From Dyella terrae (GTDB lineage: Bacteria; Pseudomonadota; Gammaproteobacteria; Xanthomonadales; Rhodanobacteraceae), in the NCBI RefSeq assembly GCF_004322705.1, contig NZ_SIZZ01000001.1:1798001-1862000 (forward strand): 64,000 nt of DNA. Direction: 5' to 3'. Below the pieces are notes generated by a model. It had not been told where the DNA came from, ran no database searches, and saw nothing but the letters and a program-made list of their open reading frames with translations. Positions 44,729-53,507 of the stretch are shown here, piece by piece; within the stretch, counting starts at the first letter, position 1, and each line of letters opens with the position of its first letter. Position numbers and translations under genes: made by a program.

Positions 44729-45934
44729 CTACCGTGAAGAGTCAACAGCGCCAAGCAAGCATCGCGCATAGCGCGCGGCAATCGTGTCCCAGTCCACCAG
44801 CGAAGTCGCCGTGCGCCTGATCAGGGCTGCTGATGCCGCAGCCTCCGCCGGTGCTGCCAAAACACCCAGCACGCCCTGTGCAATCGCTGCGGGGTTCCGT
44901 CCGTCGACACTGCAGCGATCAGCAAGATCGCCCAGCAGATCCCTCACGCCGGGCACATCGCCGACAACAACCGGGCAACCGCACCCCGCCGCTTCCATGA
45001 GGGCGACAGGCAGCCCCTCCTGATCACCGGAGGCATCGCGCACAAACGGCGCAACGAAGACACTCGCTCGTGCGTAGTAGGCGGGAAGTTCCTTCTGCGC
45101 GATGGCGCCCACGAAAACCACGCGGTCGCCAAGGCCAAGCGCTTGCACGCGCTGCCGCAAGGTGGCTTCTTCAGGCCCAAAGCCGACGATTTTCAGATGG
45201 ACGCCGGGGCGCCTGGCGAGGATGGCCGGCATGGCATCGATCAGGTGAATGACGCCTTTCTTGCTGACGAGCCGCCCCACGAAAAGAAGTTCGTCAGTCG
45301 CCCGAACCACGTCTGGCTGCTCACGAAAGCGCTCAGCGAGATCGGCCCCCATGGGGATGACATCGATCGACGGCGGCTTCAGTCCCACGCGTGCGGCTTC
45401 CTCGGCCATGACCGAACTGACCACCGTCATAGCGGATGCCCGCGCCGCCACTTTACGTTTCAGCACCGTGGCGATGCGCCCCTTGAGCCCGAACAAATCC
45501 CCGCCATGCGAGGTGACGACGAAAGGAAGCCTGCCCCCGTACGCAGCAATCAAGCCCTGTGGCAGCAACCAGTGCGCATGCACCAGCCGGATTTTGGACT
45601 GGCGCATGATCCGGCGTGCCGCCCACCACTGCCCCATGATGAACGTCGCGAGCAGCAGAATTTTCCATCGCGAGCGCCGCAGGTTTGCGACGATGCCGCC
45701 ATCGTTGACCAGTGTTTGCCACGCGCGGGGCGCATAGCGAAAGCGCACCACATGCACGCCATCGAGGTCGCCATGCGGATCCGCGCCCGGCGCGTCGGGG
45801 ACCACGGCGGTCACGTCGAACCATCGCGTCAGCCGGCGACACAATTCATGCACGAAAGCCGGTTCCGGGTCGTCCTTCCAGCGCGGATAGGTCGACGCGA
45901 GCACGAGCAAGGCCGGCTTGGCGGCTTCACTCAT
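44729..45934 (-). CDS. family 4 (GT-B) glycosyltransferase
   Basis: This 401-residue GT-B enzyme has LVLASTYPRWKDDPEPAFVHEL at the N-terminus, HAHWLLPQG and SHGGDLFGLKG in the acceptor domain, and FVGRLVSKKGVIHLIDAM with EGLPVALMEAAGCGCPVV in the donor domain (the E-x7-E site). It resembles exopolysaccharide and O-antigen transferases. It overlaps the stop of the upstream GT2 gene by 8 bases and is followed by the truncated methyltransferase. Confidence 0.92.
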   Translation of the reverse strand: MSEAAKPALLVLASTYPRWKDDPEPAFVHELCRRLTRWFDVTAVVPDAPGADPHGDLDGVHVVRFRYAPRAWQTLVNDGGIVANLRRSRWKILLLATFIMGQWWAARRIMRQSKIRLVHAHWLLPQGLIAAYGGRLPFVVTSHGGDLFGLKGRIATVLKRKVAARASAMTVVSSVMAEEAARVGLKPPSIDVIPMGADLAERFREQPDVVRATDELLFVGRLVSKKGVIHLIDAMPAILARRPGVHLKIVGFGPEEATLRQRVQALGLGDRVVFVGAIAQKELPAYYARASVFVAPFVRDASGDQEGLPVALMEAAGCGCPVVVGDVPGVRDLLGDLADRCSVDGRNPAAIAQGVLGVLAAPAEAAASAALIRRTATSLVDWDTIAARYARCLLGAVDSSR

Positions 45935-46781
45935 CGCGACGATAAGTCAGGGCGGTGATCTGCTCGGAAATCAGGCCGATCAGGAACACGATGACCGCCG
46001 CGCTCCACATGAGCGTACTCATGTTGGTCAGTCGACCGTAATGGAAGTAGGTCCAGGCGTAATTGGCCAGGCCCAGCAAGAAGAAGATGGCGCTTGCCGG
46101 TGCGAACAGCTTCAACGGCGAGTAGAGCGTCGCGATCTTGAAGATGATGAGCAAGAAGCGGATGCCGTCACGAATCGGCTTGATATGGCTCTTGCCGATA
46201 CGCTGCGCCGCCTTGATGGGGAGATAAGCCACCGGATAGGCGCTGCGGAAAAAGGCCATCGTACTGGTCGTGGGATAGCTGAAGCCGTTCGGCAGCAGGT
46301 GCAGGAACTCTCGAAATCGTCCGGCCCGTACCGCACGGAATCCGGACGTCAGATCCGCCACCTGGTGGCCAGTCATGCGCGTCGCCAGCCAGTTGTAGAT
46401 GGTATTGGCCACGCCGCGACCGACGCCGGCCTGGCTGCCCCAGTCGCGGGCGCCGACGACCATGTCGAAGCCTTCGTCCAGCTTGCCCAGCAGCCGGGCG
46501 ATATCCGCCGGATCATGCTGGCCGTCGCCGTCCATGAAGACAATCACTTCCCCGGAGGCCGCACGCGCCCCGCGCTTGATGGCCGCGCCATTGCCCATGG
46601 AATACGGGGACGACAGGCACAGGACGCCCGCACCGCTGCAAACGTCGCGGGTATCGTCGGTGGATCCGTCGTCCACCACGATGATTTCAGCCTCGGGCTG
46701 GGCGGCGCGCAGGCGCGGCAACAGGTCTTTCAGGGCGGCTGCCTCGTTCTTGGCAGGCAGGACAATGCTGAGACGGCTCAA
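45927..46781 (-). CDS. polyprenyl-phosphate glycosyltransferase (GT2, DPM1/ArnC-like)
   Basis: This 284-residue protein has a GT-A domain (LSIVLPAKNEAAALKDLL, IIVVDDGSTDDT, FMDGDGQHDP, ADLTSGFRAV) and two C-terminal helices. This is the layout of enzymes that load one sugar on polyprenyl phosphate. GT-C transferases use such donors, so it could feed the two GT-C proteins at 30880-34946; this is inference. It heads the short minus-strand operon with a GT4 gene and the broken methyltransferase, and is divergent from pilB. Confidence 0.9.
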   Translation of the reverse strand: MSRLSIVLPAKNEAAALKDLLPRLRAAQPEAEIIVVDDGSTDDTRDVCSGAGVLCLSSPYSMGNGAAIKRGARAASGEVIVFMDGDGQHDPADIARLLGKLDEGFDMVVGARDWGSQAGVGRGVANTIYNWLATRMTGHQVADLTSGFRAVRAGRFREFLHLLPNGFSYPTTSTMAFFRSAYPVAYLPIKAAQRIGKSHIKPIRDGIRFLLIIFKIATLYSPLKLFAPASAIFFLLGLANYAWTYFHYGRLTNMSTLMWSAAVIVFLIGLISEQITALTYRRDE

Positions 46782-47048
46782 AATAACTCCCCCGAGAGTG
46801 AGCGGCGATCATAACGCGGCCCGAAGCGACTGGGCTGTGGCGAAGTCGGCGGATTCCGGGGGATTTATCCACTTCCGGCCCGTCATGGCCGCTCCAAGTC
46901 CGCCAGCGCCGCCATCAGAACGGCGCTGCCGCCGGCCCTACCCCCAAACTGTGCAGAAAATCACCCGCTACTCCCCCATCCGCCGGGTGACCTGTCATCG
47001 CATCTGGGGTAAATTCCCTTCCAATCAGGGGGCTGGGCGAGCTTTTTT

Positions 47049-48773
47049 ATGTCAACGCAAATGCAACCGTCGCTGGCTGGCCTGTCGGGCATGGCCCGAC
47101 GACTGGTATCGGACGGGGTTCTGCCCGAGGCGGACGTCCGCAAGGCCGTCACCGATTCCACGCAGAACAAGACCTCGCTCATGGCCTGGCTGCTGGACAA
47201 CAACCTGGTCGAGAGCGCGAAGCTCACCCAGGTGGCGTCGGCCGAGTTCGGCATGCCGGCTATGGATGTGTCCGCCATTCAGCCGGCCATGATGCCGCTG
47301 AACCTGATCAGTGAAGCGCTGATCAACAAGCACCATGCCCTGCCCCTGTTCCGTCGTGGTAAGCGTCTGTTCGTCGGTATTGCCGACCCCATGCAGTCGC
47401 ATGCGCTGGACGAGATCAAGTTCCACTCCAATTGCATGGTGGAACCGATCCTGGTGGAGCGGGCCCAGCTGTATCGCATCATCGAATCGGCGTTGAGCTC
47501 GATGAGCAACAGCATGCCCGATCTCGGCGGCGGCGATCTTGACGACCTGGCTCTGGAAGCCGGCGACGATGACGGCGGCGAGACCACCGGCATCGATGCC
47601 ACCGCCAATGACGACGCACCGGTGGTGAAGTTCGTCAACAAGATCCTGGTCGACGCGATCAAGCGCGGCGCCTCGGACATCCATTTCGAACCCTTCGAAA
47701 CGCAGTACCGCGTGCGCCTTCGCATGGACGGCATGCTGCGTGCGGTGGCCAGCCCGCCGATGAAGCTGGCTTCGCGCATCTCATCGCGCCTTAAGGTGAT
47801 GTCCGGCCTGGATATCGCCGAACGCCGCGTGCCGCAGGACGGCCGTATCAAGCTCAACCTGTCCAAGAGCCGCGCCGTCGACTTCCGCGTCAGCACGCTC
47901 CCGACGCTGTTCGGCGAAAAGATCGTGCTGCGTATCCTGGACGGCTCGTCGGCCAAGCTGGGCATCGACAAGCTCGGTTACGAGGAAGTCCAGAAGAACC
48001 TGTACCTGGATGCCATCCACAAGCCCTACGGCATGGTGCTGGTGACCGGCCCCACCGGCTCCGGTAAGACAGTGTCGCTGTACACGGCGCTGAACATCCT
48101 CAATACCAACGAACGCAACATTTCGACGGTCGAAGACCCGGTCGAAATCCGCGTGGAAGGCATCAACCAGGTCCAGCAGAACACCAAGCGCGGCATGACC
48201 TTCGCGGCAGCCCTTCGCTCCTTCCTGCGTCAGGATCCGGACGTGATCATGGTCGGCGAAATCCGCGACCTCGAAACCGCCGAAATCGCCATCAAGGCGG
48301 CGCAGACCGGCCACATGGTGCTGTCCACCCTGCATACCAACGACGCGCCACAGACGATCTCTCGTCTGATGAACATGGGCATCGCGCCGTACAACATCAC
48401 CTCGTCAGTGACGCTGGTCATTGCCCAGCGCCTGGCGCGCCGATTGCACGAGTGCAAGAAGCCCATGGACCTGCCGGCGCAGACGCTGCTCCAGGCGGGC
48501 TTCACGCAAGAAGAAATCGACGCGGGCCTGACGGTTTACGAGGCCGTGGGCTGCGATAGCTGCAACGAGGGCTACAAGGGCCGCGTGGGCATCTACCAGG
48601 TGATGCCCATGCTCGAAGACATCCAGAAGATCGTGCTGCAGGGCGGCAACGCGCTGCAAATCGCCGAGGTGGCGAAGAAGGCTGGCGTCAACGACCTTCG
48701 CGCATCAGCGCTGCTGAAGGTCAAGAACGGCGTGACCAGCCTTGCCGAGATCGACCGCGTCACCAAGGACTAA
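47049..48773 (+). CDS. pilB: type IV pilus assembly ATPase PilB
   Basis: PilB powers pilus extension. The 574-residue protein has an N-terminal MshEN-type domain, then the secretion ATPase core: Walker A GPTGSGKT at 334-341, the Asp box DPVEIR, Walker B VIMVGEIRD at 399-407 and the His box STLHTND. The C-terminal zinc site is unusual: C502 and C505 are present, but the first pair is reduced to HEC (C469). It is followed by pilC and pilD, but the pilins lie 17 kb away across the glycan cluster. Confidence 0.96.
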   Translation: MSTQMQPSLAGLSGMARRLVSDGVLPEADVRKAVTDSTQNKTSLMAWLLDNNLVESAKLTQVASAEFGMPAMDVSAIQPAMMPLNLISEALINKHHALPLFRRGKRLFVGIADPMQSHALDEIKFHSNCMVEPILVERAQLYRIIESALSSMSNSMPDLGGGDLDDLALEAGDDDGGETTGIDATANDDAPVVKFVNKILVDAIKRGASDIHFEPFETQYRVRLRMDGMLRAVASPPMKLASRISSRLKVMSGLDIAERRVPQDGRIKLNLSKSRAVDFRVSTLPTLFGEKIVLRILDGSSAKLGIDKLGYEEVQKNLYLDAIHKPYGMVLVTGPTGSGKTVSLYTALNILNTNERNISTVEDPVEIRVEGINQVQQNTKRGMTFAAALRSFLRQDPDVIMVGEIRDLETAEIAIKAAQTGHMVLSTLHTNDAPQTISRLMNMGIAPYNITSSVTLVIAQRLARRLHECKKPMDLPAQTLLQAGFTQEEIDAGLTVYEAVGCDSCNEGYKGRVGIYQVMPMLEDIQKIVLQGGNALQIAEVAKKAGVNDLRASALLKVKNGVTSLAEIDRVTKD

Positions 48774-48920
48774 GAGCCACCGACCCGCCGGAACGGGACG
48801 CAGCAGGCAGCCGAGTTGCGTTCCCGGGCACGGAATAGGTCAGGTTTTTGACGTAAGCTGCACCAAATGAGCGGGCCGGCGCACTTTGCGACCTGGCCGC
48901 CGGGGAAGGGGGAATTCCGT

Positions 48921-50189
48921 ATGGCCACTGTTTCGGCACTCAAACAGGACGCGCGCCAGCGCGGGGCCGCTCGTGCCACCGTCAGCCAGTTGACCATGTA
49001 CGACTGGGTCGCCCTGGACAAACGCGGCAAGCGCATGAAGGGCGAAATGCCGGCGAAGAACGCTTCGCTGGTCAAGGCCGAGCTCCGTCGCCAGGGCATG
49101 AACCCCCAGACGGTCCGCGAGCGTGCCAAACCCTTGTTTGGCGCCAGCGGCAGTTCGGTCTCCGCGCGCGACGTGGCGATCTTCAGCCGCCAGATCGCGA
49201 CCATGATGGCCTCGGGCGTGCCCATGGTGCAGGCCTTCGAGATCATCGCCGACGGCCAGAAGAACGTTCGCTTCAAGAACATGCTGGTGGACGTCAAGCA
49301 AACCATCGAGGGCGGTGCCGCCCTGCATGAGGCGCTCGGCAAGTATCCCGTGCAGTTCGACGAGCTTTACCGCAACCTGGTCCATGCGGGCGAATCCGCC
49401 GGTGTGCTCGACACGGTGCTTGACACGGTGGCGACCTACAAAGAGCGCATGGAGGCCATCAAGAGCAAGATCAAGAAGGCCTTGTTCTATCCCGTGATGG
49501 TGCTGGCCGTCGCCTTGCTGGTCAGCATGATCCTGCTGTTGTTCGTGGTGCCGGTGTTCGAAACCACCTTCCGCGATGCGGGCGCCGAGCTTCCCGCCCC
49601 GACGCAGTTCGTGATCAGCGCTTCGCAGTTCATGCAGCACAACTGGTACATCGTGATTGGCCTGATCGTAGGCAGCATTGTGGCCGTGGTGATGGCCAAG
49701 AAACGCTCCCAGAAGTTCGCGCACTTCATGGATCGCGTGATGCTGAAGTTGCCGGTCATGGGCAACATCCTGCGCCAGTCGGCCATCGCCCGCTTTGCCC
49801 GCACCCTGGGCGTGACCTTCCGCGCGGGTGTGCCGCTGGTCGAAGCCATGGAGGCGGTGGCTGGCGCGACCGGCAGCATTGTTTACGGCGACGCGATTCG
49901 TCAGATGCGCGACGACGTAGCCGTCGGCCACCAGCTGCAGCTGGCCATGCGCCAGACCGGTCTGTTCCCGAACATGGTCGTGCAGATGACGGCCATCGGT
50001 GAAGAGTCCGGCGCGCTGGACAACATGCTCTTCAAAGTGGCCGAGTTCTATGAGGAAGAGGTGAGCAACCAGGTGGACACGCTGTCCACCCTGCTCGAGC
50101 CGATGATCATGGTGATCCTGGGCGTGCTCGTGGGCGGCATGGTGATCTCGCTTTACCTGCCTATCTTCAAGCTCGCCGGCACGGTGTAA
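48921..50189 (+). CDS. pilC: type IV pilus inner-membrane platform protein PilC
   Basis: The 422-residue protein has two GspF/T2SSF repeats (about residues 70-195 and 275-400) and three membrane helices (YPVMVLAVALLVSMILLLF, YIVIGLIVGSIVAVV, MIMVILGVLVGGMV). It is the platform on which PilB assembles pilin. GGGGGAA lies 8 bases before the ATG at 48921. The repeated motif GESAGVLD / GEESGALD is diagnostic. Confidence 0.97.
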   Translation: MATVSALKQDARQRGAARATVSQLTMYDWVALDKRGKRMKGEMPAKNASLVKAELRRQGMNPQTVRERAKPLFGASGSSVSARDVAIFSRQIATMMASGVPMVQAFEIIADGQKNVRFKNMLVDVKQTIEGGAALHEALGKYPVQFDELYRNLVHAGESAGVLDTVLDTVATYKERMEAIKSKIKKALFYPVMVLAVALLVSMILLLFVVPVFETTFRDAGAELPAPTQFVISASQFMQHNWYIVIGLIVGSIVAVVMAKKRSQKFAHFMDRVMLKLPVMGNILRQSAIARFARTLGVTFRAGVPLVEAMEAVAGATGSIVYGDAIRQMRDDVAVGHQLQLAMRQTGLFPNMVVQMTAIGEESGALDNMLFKVAEFYEEEVSNQVDTLSTLLEPMIMVILGVLVGGMVISLYLPIFKLAGTV

Positions 50190-50204
50190 TCTCCATTCAG
50201 TCCA

Positions 50205-50237
50205 GGCCCCTCTCCCGCTGGGAGGGGGGCCTTTTTT
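50205..50237 (+). terminator. terminator between pilC and pilD
   Basis: GGCCCCTCTCCC pairs with GGGAGGGGGGCC around a short loop, followed by six Ts. It separates pilBC from pilD-coaE. Confidence 0.85.
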
Positions 50238-50256
50238 ATAGCCAACGAGCCAACGC

Positions 50257-51114
50257 ATGCCTGAGCTTTCACCCTGGGCCTGGATTTCCATCGCAGCCGT
50301 ACTCGGCCTGCTGGTCGGCAGCTTCCTCAATGTGGTGATCCTGCGTGTACCGGCGCGGATGGAAGCCCAGTGGCGCCAGCAGGCGCGTGAGGTTTTGTCG
50401 CTCCCGGAAGAGGAGAACGCGCTGCCGCCGGGCATCGTGCGCGAACCGTCGCACTGCCCGAACTGCAAGCATCCGCTGGCGGCGCGAGACAATATTCCGC
50501 TGCTTGGCTGGCTGCTCCTGCGGGGGCGCTGCCGGTACTGCAAAGAACCGATCTCGATCCAGTACCCGCTGGTCGAGCTGTTGAGCGGCATCCTGAGCGC
50601 CATCGTCGTATGGAAGTTCGGCCCGACCTGGGCGGCCGCGGCCGGCCTGGCGCTGACCTGGACGCTGATCGCGCTGTCCGGCATCGACTTCCGCACCCAG
50701 TATCTGCCCGACCAGCTCACCCTGCCCCTTCTGTGGCTGGGCCTGCTGCTCAGCCTGATCGGCATGTTCGTCCAGCCAGGCCCCGCCATCATCGGCGCTG
50801 CGGCCGGCTATCTGAGTCTCTGGAGCGTCTACTGGCTGTTCAAGCTCACCACCGGCAAGGAGGGCATGGGCTTCGGCGATTTCAAGTTGCTGGCCGCGCT
50901 CGGCGCCTGGATGGGCCCCACGTCGCTCTTGCCCATCGTGCTTCTTTCTTCGCTGGTCGGCGCTGTGATGGGCGGCACCCTGATCGCCCTGCGCAAGCAT
51001 GATCGGGAAGTCCCCATGCCCTTTGGACCGTTCATCGCCATGGCTGGCTGGATCTGGTTCATCGCGGGAAATGAGCTGATGCAGGCCTACATGCATCTCA
51101 CCGGCATGCGCTGA
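50257..51114 (+). CDS. pilD: prepilin peptidase / N-methyltransferase PilD
   Basis: PilD removes prepilin leaders and methylates the new N-terminal Phe. The 285-residue membrane protein has catalytic aspartates D144 and D208 (GxGD as FGDFK), and two CxxC pairs (C67/C70 and C92/C95) in the cytoplasmic methylase loop. It overlaps coaE by one base, the normal pilD-coaE arrangement. It should process both pilins in this window. Confidence 0.97.
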   Translation: MPELSPWAWISIAAVLGLLVGSFLNVVILRVPARMEAQWRQQAREVLSLPEEENALPPGIVREPSHCPNCKHPLAARDNIPLLGWLLLRGRCRYCKEPISIQYPLVELLSGILSAIVVWKFGPTWAAAAGLALTWTLIALSGIDFRTQYLPDQLTLPLLWLGLLLSLIGMFVQPGPAIIGAAAGYLSLWSVYWLFKLTTGKEGMGFGDFKLLAALGAWMGPTSLLPIVLLSSLVGAVMGGTLIALRKHDREVPMPFGPFIAMAGWIWFIAGNELMQAYMHLTGMR

Positions 51115-51743
51115 TGTCGATGCGCTCGCCCTATGTCGTCGCACTCACGGGAGGCATTGCCTCCGGCAAGAGCGCGGTGACGCGGCGGTTCGAGGCGCAC
51201 GGCATTGGCGTTTACGACGCCGATGTAGCGGCGCGCGAGGTGGTCAAACCCGGTAGCGAAGGACTTGCCGAGATCGTCCGCCATTTCGGCCCCGCCGTGC
51301 TCGATGCCTCCGGCGCCCTCGATCGCGCAAGCATGCGCCAGCGCGTGTTTGGCGACGACGACGCCCGCAAGGCGCTGGAAGCCATCACCCACCCGCGTGT
51401 CCGGCAGTGGTTGCGCCAGCACGTGGAAGCCGATCGCGGGCCGTACTGCATGCTGGCCATCCCGCTCCTGGTGGAAAACTGGGACCACTATCGCTGGGTT
51501 GACCGGGTACTGGTTGTCGATGCACCGGTGGCTGATCAGCTCGAACGCCTGATGAAACGCGACAACATCGATGCGGCGCTCGCGCAGCGCATGATCGAGC
51601 GGCAAGCAGCGCGCGAGCATCGGCTTGCGCACGCTCACGACGTCATCGAAAACGCCGGCGACGAATCAGAACTGGATGACAGGGTCGAACGATTGCACCG
51701 CAGGTACCTGGCGCTCGCAGACTCGCATCGCTCAGGCGGCTGA
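51114..51743 (+). CDS. coaE: dephospho-CoA kinase
   Basis: CoaE phosphorylates dephospho-CoA in the last step of coenzyme A synthesis. The 209-residue P-loop kinase has TGGIASGKS (residues 12-20), DADVAARE and the lid region with RQ and HR motifs. The ATG shares a base with the pilD stop (TGATG); a second ATG six bases on is possible. Its last 12 bases overlap the converging Nudix gene. Confidence 0.96.
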   Translation: MSMRSPYVVALTGGIASGKSAVTRRFEAHGIGVYDADVAAREVVKPGSEGLAEIVRHFGPAVLDASGALDRASMRQRVFGDDDARKALEAITHPRVRQWLRQHVEADRGPYCMLAIPLLVENWDHYRWVDRVLVVDAPVADQLERLMKRDNIDAALAQRMIERQAAREHRLAHAHDVIENAGDESELDDRVERLHRRYLALADSHRSGG

Positions 51744-52706
51744 ATGCCAGAAGCCGCGGATGCCGGCCACGCCCTGCGCCCCCAGCGAACGCGCCTGGTT
51801 GACGTGGTCAAGGCGCATCCCGCCGAGCGCATAGACCGGAAGTGCCGCGCCTTCCAGCCATTGCTGGAACCGATCCCAGCCCAGGGCGGCGCTACCGGGA
51901 TGGGACGGCGTGGATGCCACGGGGGAAAGCGTCGCGAAATCGGCGCCGATCGCCGTGGCATGCGCCAGCTCGTCGGCATCGTGGCAACTCGCCGCCACCA
52001 GTTGCCCCCAAGGCAACGGTCGTTCATTGACCACCCTCGCCAGACGCGCGGGCAGATGCACTCCCACGCCATCACCCAGGGCGAGCGCGCCCTCGATATC
52101 GCCATTCAACAGCACGTGTGCACGATGCAGGCGAACATCCGGCAGCACGGCAGCCGCCAGGGCGCGCACTTGCCCGGGTAACCACCGCGGCAGTCTCAAC
52201 TGAATCATCCGTTCGCCGCGTTCAAGCGCGGTTCGCACCAGATGCCCGACGAAATCGGCATCGACCGGTTCGATATCGGCGGGCGTAATGGCATAGGTCG
52301 CAGGCAGTCGAAGCGCCTGAAGGATGGCGCGGTCGGCGGGCGCCAGGTCGGCGATGTCGACGCTCCACGGATCGGACCAGCGCAGCGCCTGCCCATCCAG
52401 CGACGCCGGCTCGTTGGCCCAGGCCCGTACGATCCAGGCATCCAGCAACAGGGACTTGTCGTCGTACTGCCAGGGCACCCGTATCAGTGGTTCGGCACCC
52501 TGCAGCAGGATGCCCAGTTCTTCGTGCAGCTCCCGCGCCAGGGCCGCCAGCGGCGCTTCACCGGGCTCACGCTTACCGCCGGGAAACTCCCAGGCACCCG
52601 CCAGGTGCTTGCCCGGCGGCCGTTGCGCCAGCAAGACCTTGCCGGCGCCATCGACCATGACCCCGGCCAGCACATGGATGGCCGGGTGGGTGCGATCCAG
52701 GCTCAC
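51732..52706 (-). CDS. Nudix hydrolase (MutT-like) fused to a TenI/ThiE-like domain
   Basis: This 324-residue protein has a Nudix domain (about residues 8-130) with the full Nudix box GGKREPGEAPLAALARELHEEL, as in MutT, which hydrolyses 8-oxo-dGTP. A second TIM-barrel-like domain (about 135-324) resembles TenI/thiamine phosphate synthase (MIQLRLP, GVGVHLPA, ALGGM) but lacks a clear thiamine phosphate synthase active site. The fusion is known in gammaproteobacteria; the role of the second domain is unsettled. Start is GTG, overlapping the folA stop (GTGA). Confidence 0.9.
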   Translation of the reverse strand: MSLDRTHPAIHVLAGVMVDGAGKVLLAQRPPGKHLAGAWEFPGGKREPGEAPLAALARELHEELGILLQGAEPLIRVPWQYDDKSLLLDAWIVRAWANEPASLDGQALRWSDPWSVDIADLAPADRAILQALRLPATYAITPADIEPVDADFVGHLVRTALERGERMIQLRLPRWLPGQVRALAAAVLPDVRLHRAHVLLNGDIEGALALGDGVGVHLPARLARVVNERPLPWGQLVAASCHDADELAHATAIGADFATLSPVASTPSHPGSAALGWDRFQQWLEGAALPVYALGGMRLDHVNQARSLGAQGVAGIRGFWHSAA

Positions 52707-53191
52707 GTGTTGCGGATGTATTCGACCATGTCGAAGTCATAGGCGTGATCGGCATCCTTCTTGTGATGCACGCGCGACACTTCGGTCCAGTCGCTGAAAT
52801 GCACGCCGGGGAAGAAGGTATCGGCGCCGTCCACAGCCGCATTCACCCAGGTCAGGTAAAGGCGGCGCGCCTTGGGCAACGCGTCGGCATAGACCTCGCC
52901 ACCGCCAATCACCATCAGGCCGGTGCCACCGGCACGCGCCTGGCCTTCTTCGATGGAACGCACGGTGATCTGGCCGGGAAAAGGCGCTTCGTGCTTGCGG
53001 CTCAGCACAAGGTTGGTACGGCCCGGCAAGGCTTTGCCCACTGACACTGCCGTGTTGTAGCCCATCAGCACGTACTTGCCGAGCGTCAGCTCCTTGAACC
53101 ATCGCAAGTCATCGGGCAGATGCCAGGGCAGCTGGCCCTTGCGACCAATGGCGAAGTTCTCATCGAGCGCGGCAATCAACGAAATGGCCAT
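52703..53191 (-). CDS. folA: dihydrofolate reductase
   Basis: This 162-residue enzyme reduces dihydrofolate to tetrahydrofolate with NADPH. ISLIAALDENFAIG, LPWHLPDDL with the catalytic Asp28, GRTNLVLSR and MVIGGGEVYA are typical. It works with thymidylate synthase, encoded 316 bp upstream on the same strand, because thyA produces dihydrofolate. It is the target of trimethoprim in this family; nothing unusual is seen in the active-site residues. Confidence 0.96.
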   Translation of the reverse strand: MAISLIAALDENFAIGRKGQLPWHLPDDLRWFKELTLGKYVLMGYNTAVSVGKALPGRTNLVLSRKHEAPFPGQITVRSIEEGQARAGGTGLMVIGGGEVYADALPKARRLYLTWVNAAVDGADTFFPGVHFSDWTEVSRVHHKKDADHAYDFDMVEYIRNT

Positions 53192-53477
53192 GGATTCTCC
53201 AAAAGCGTTAGGCGTTGGCAGCTGGGAGGCATCGCGGCCTGTGGGGACCAGCCACCACGCTGTCGCACGATACTACTGGACTCGTGCCATGACGATTATT
53301 TTTATCTTCATGTCAGCCGGGGCCGGTGGGAGCTTGCACAAGTCGTACCGATGGCCGGGCACGTGCCTGCGTTCCCGTGGTTTTTCGGCCAACGCTTGCG
53401 GTCGCTGGCCGGTTTAACCCTGTACCAGAGCCTCATGCAGCTACTTGGCGACCGCCTGGCGCCAGGGACGCGCCCGC
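53192..53477. other. intergenic region between thyA and folA
   Basis: About 290 bases without a credible gene. Short plus-strand frames have no ribosome-binding site and no recognisable product. It must hold the folA promoter, since thyA ends in a strong terminator just upstream; I could not identify a convincing -35/-10 pair. Confidence 0.5.
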
Positions 53478-53503
53478 AAAAAAAAGCGGCCCTGGGGCCG
53501 CTT
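53478..53503 (-). terminator. rho-independent terminator of lgt-thyA
   Basis: AAGCGGCCC and GGGCCGCTT are exact complements with loop TG, and eight As on the plus strand give eight Ts after the stem on the minus strand. It lies 5 bases after the thyA stop. Confidence 0.9.
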
Positions 53504-53507
53504 CATC

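Noticed and set aside
48840-50792. 650-codon minus-strand frame opposite pilC and pilD
   Set aside because: Both plus-strand genes are fully recognised; the frame also crosses the pilC terminator.
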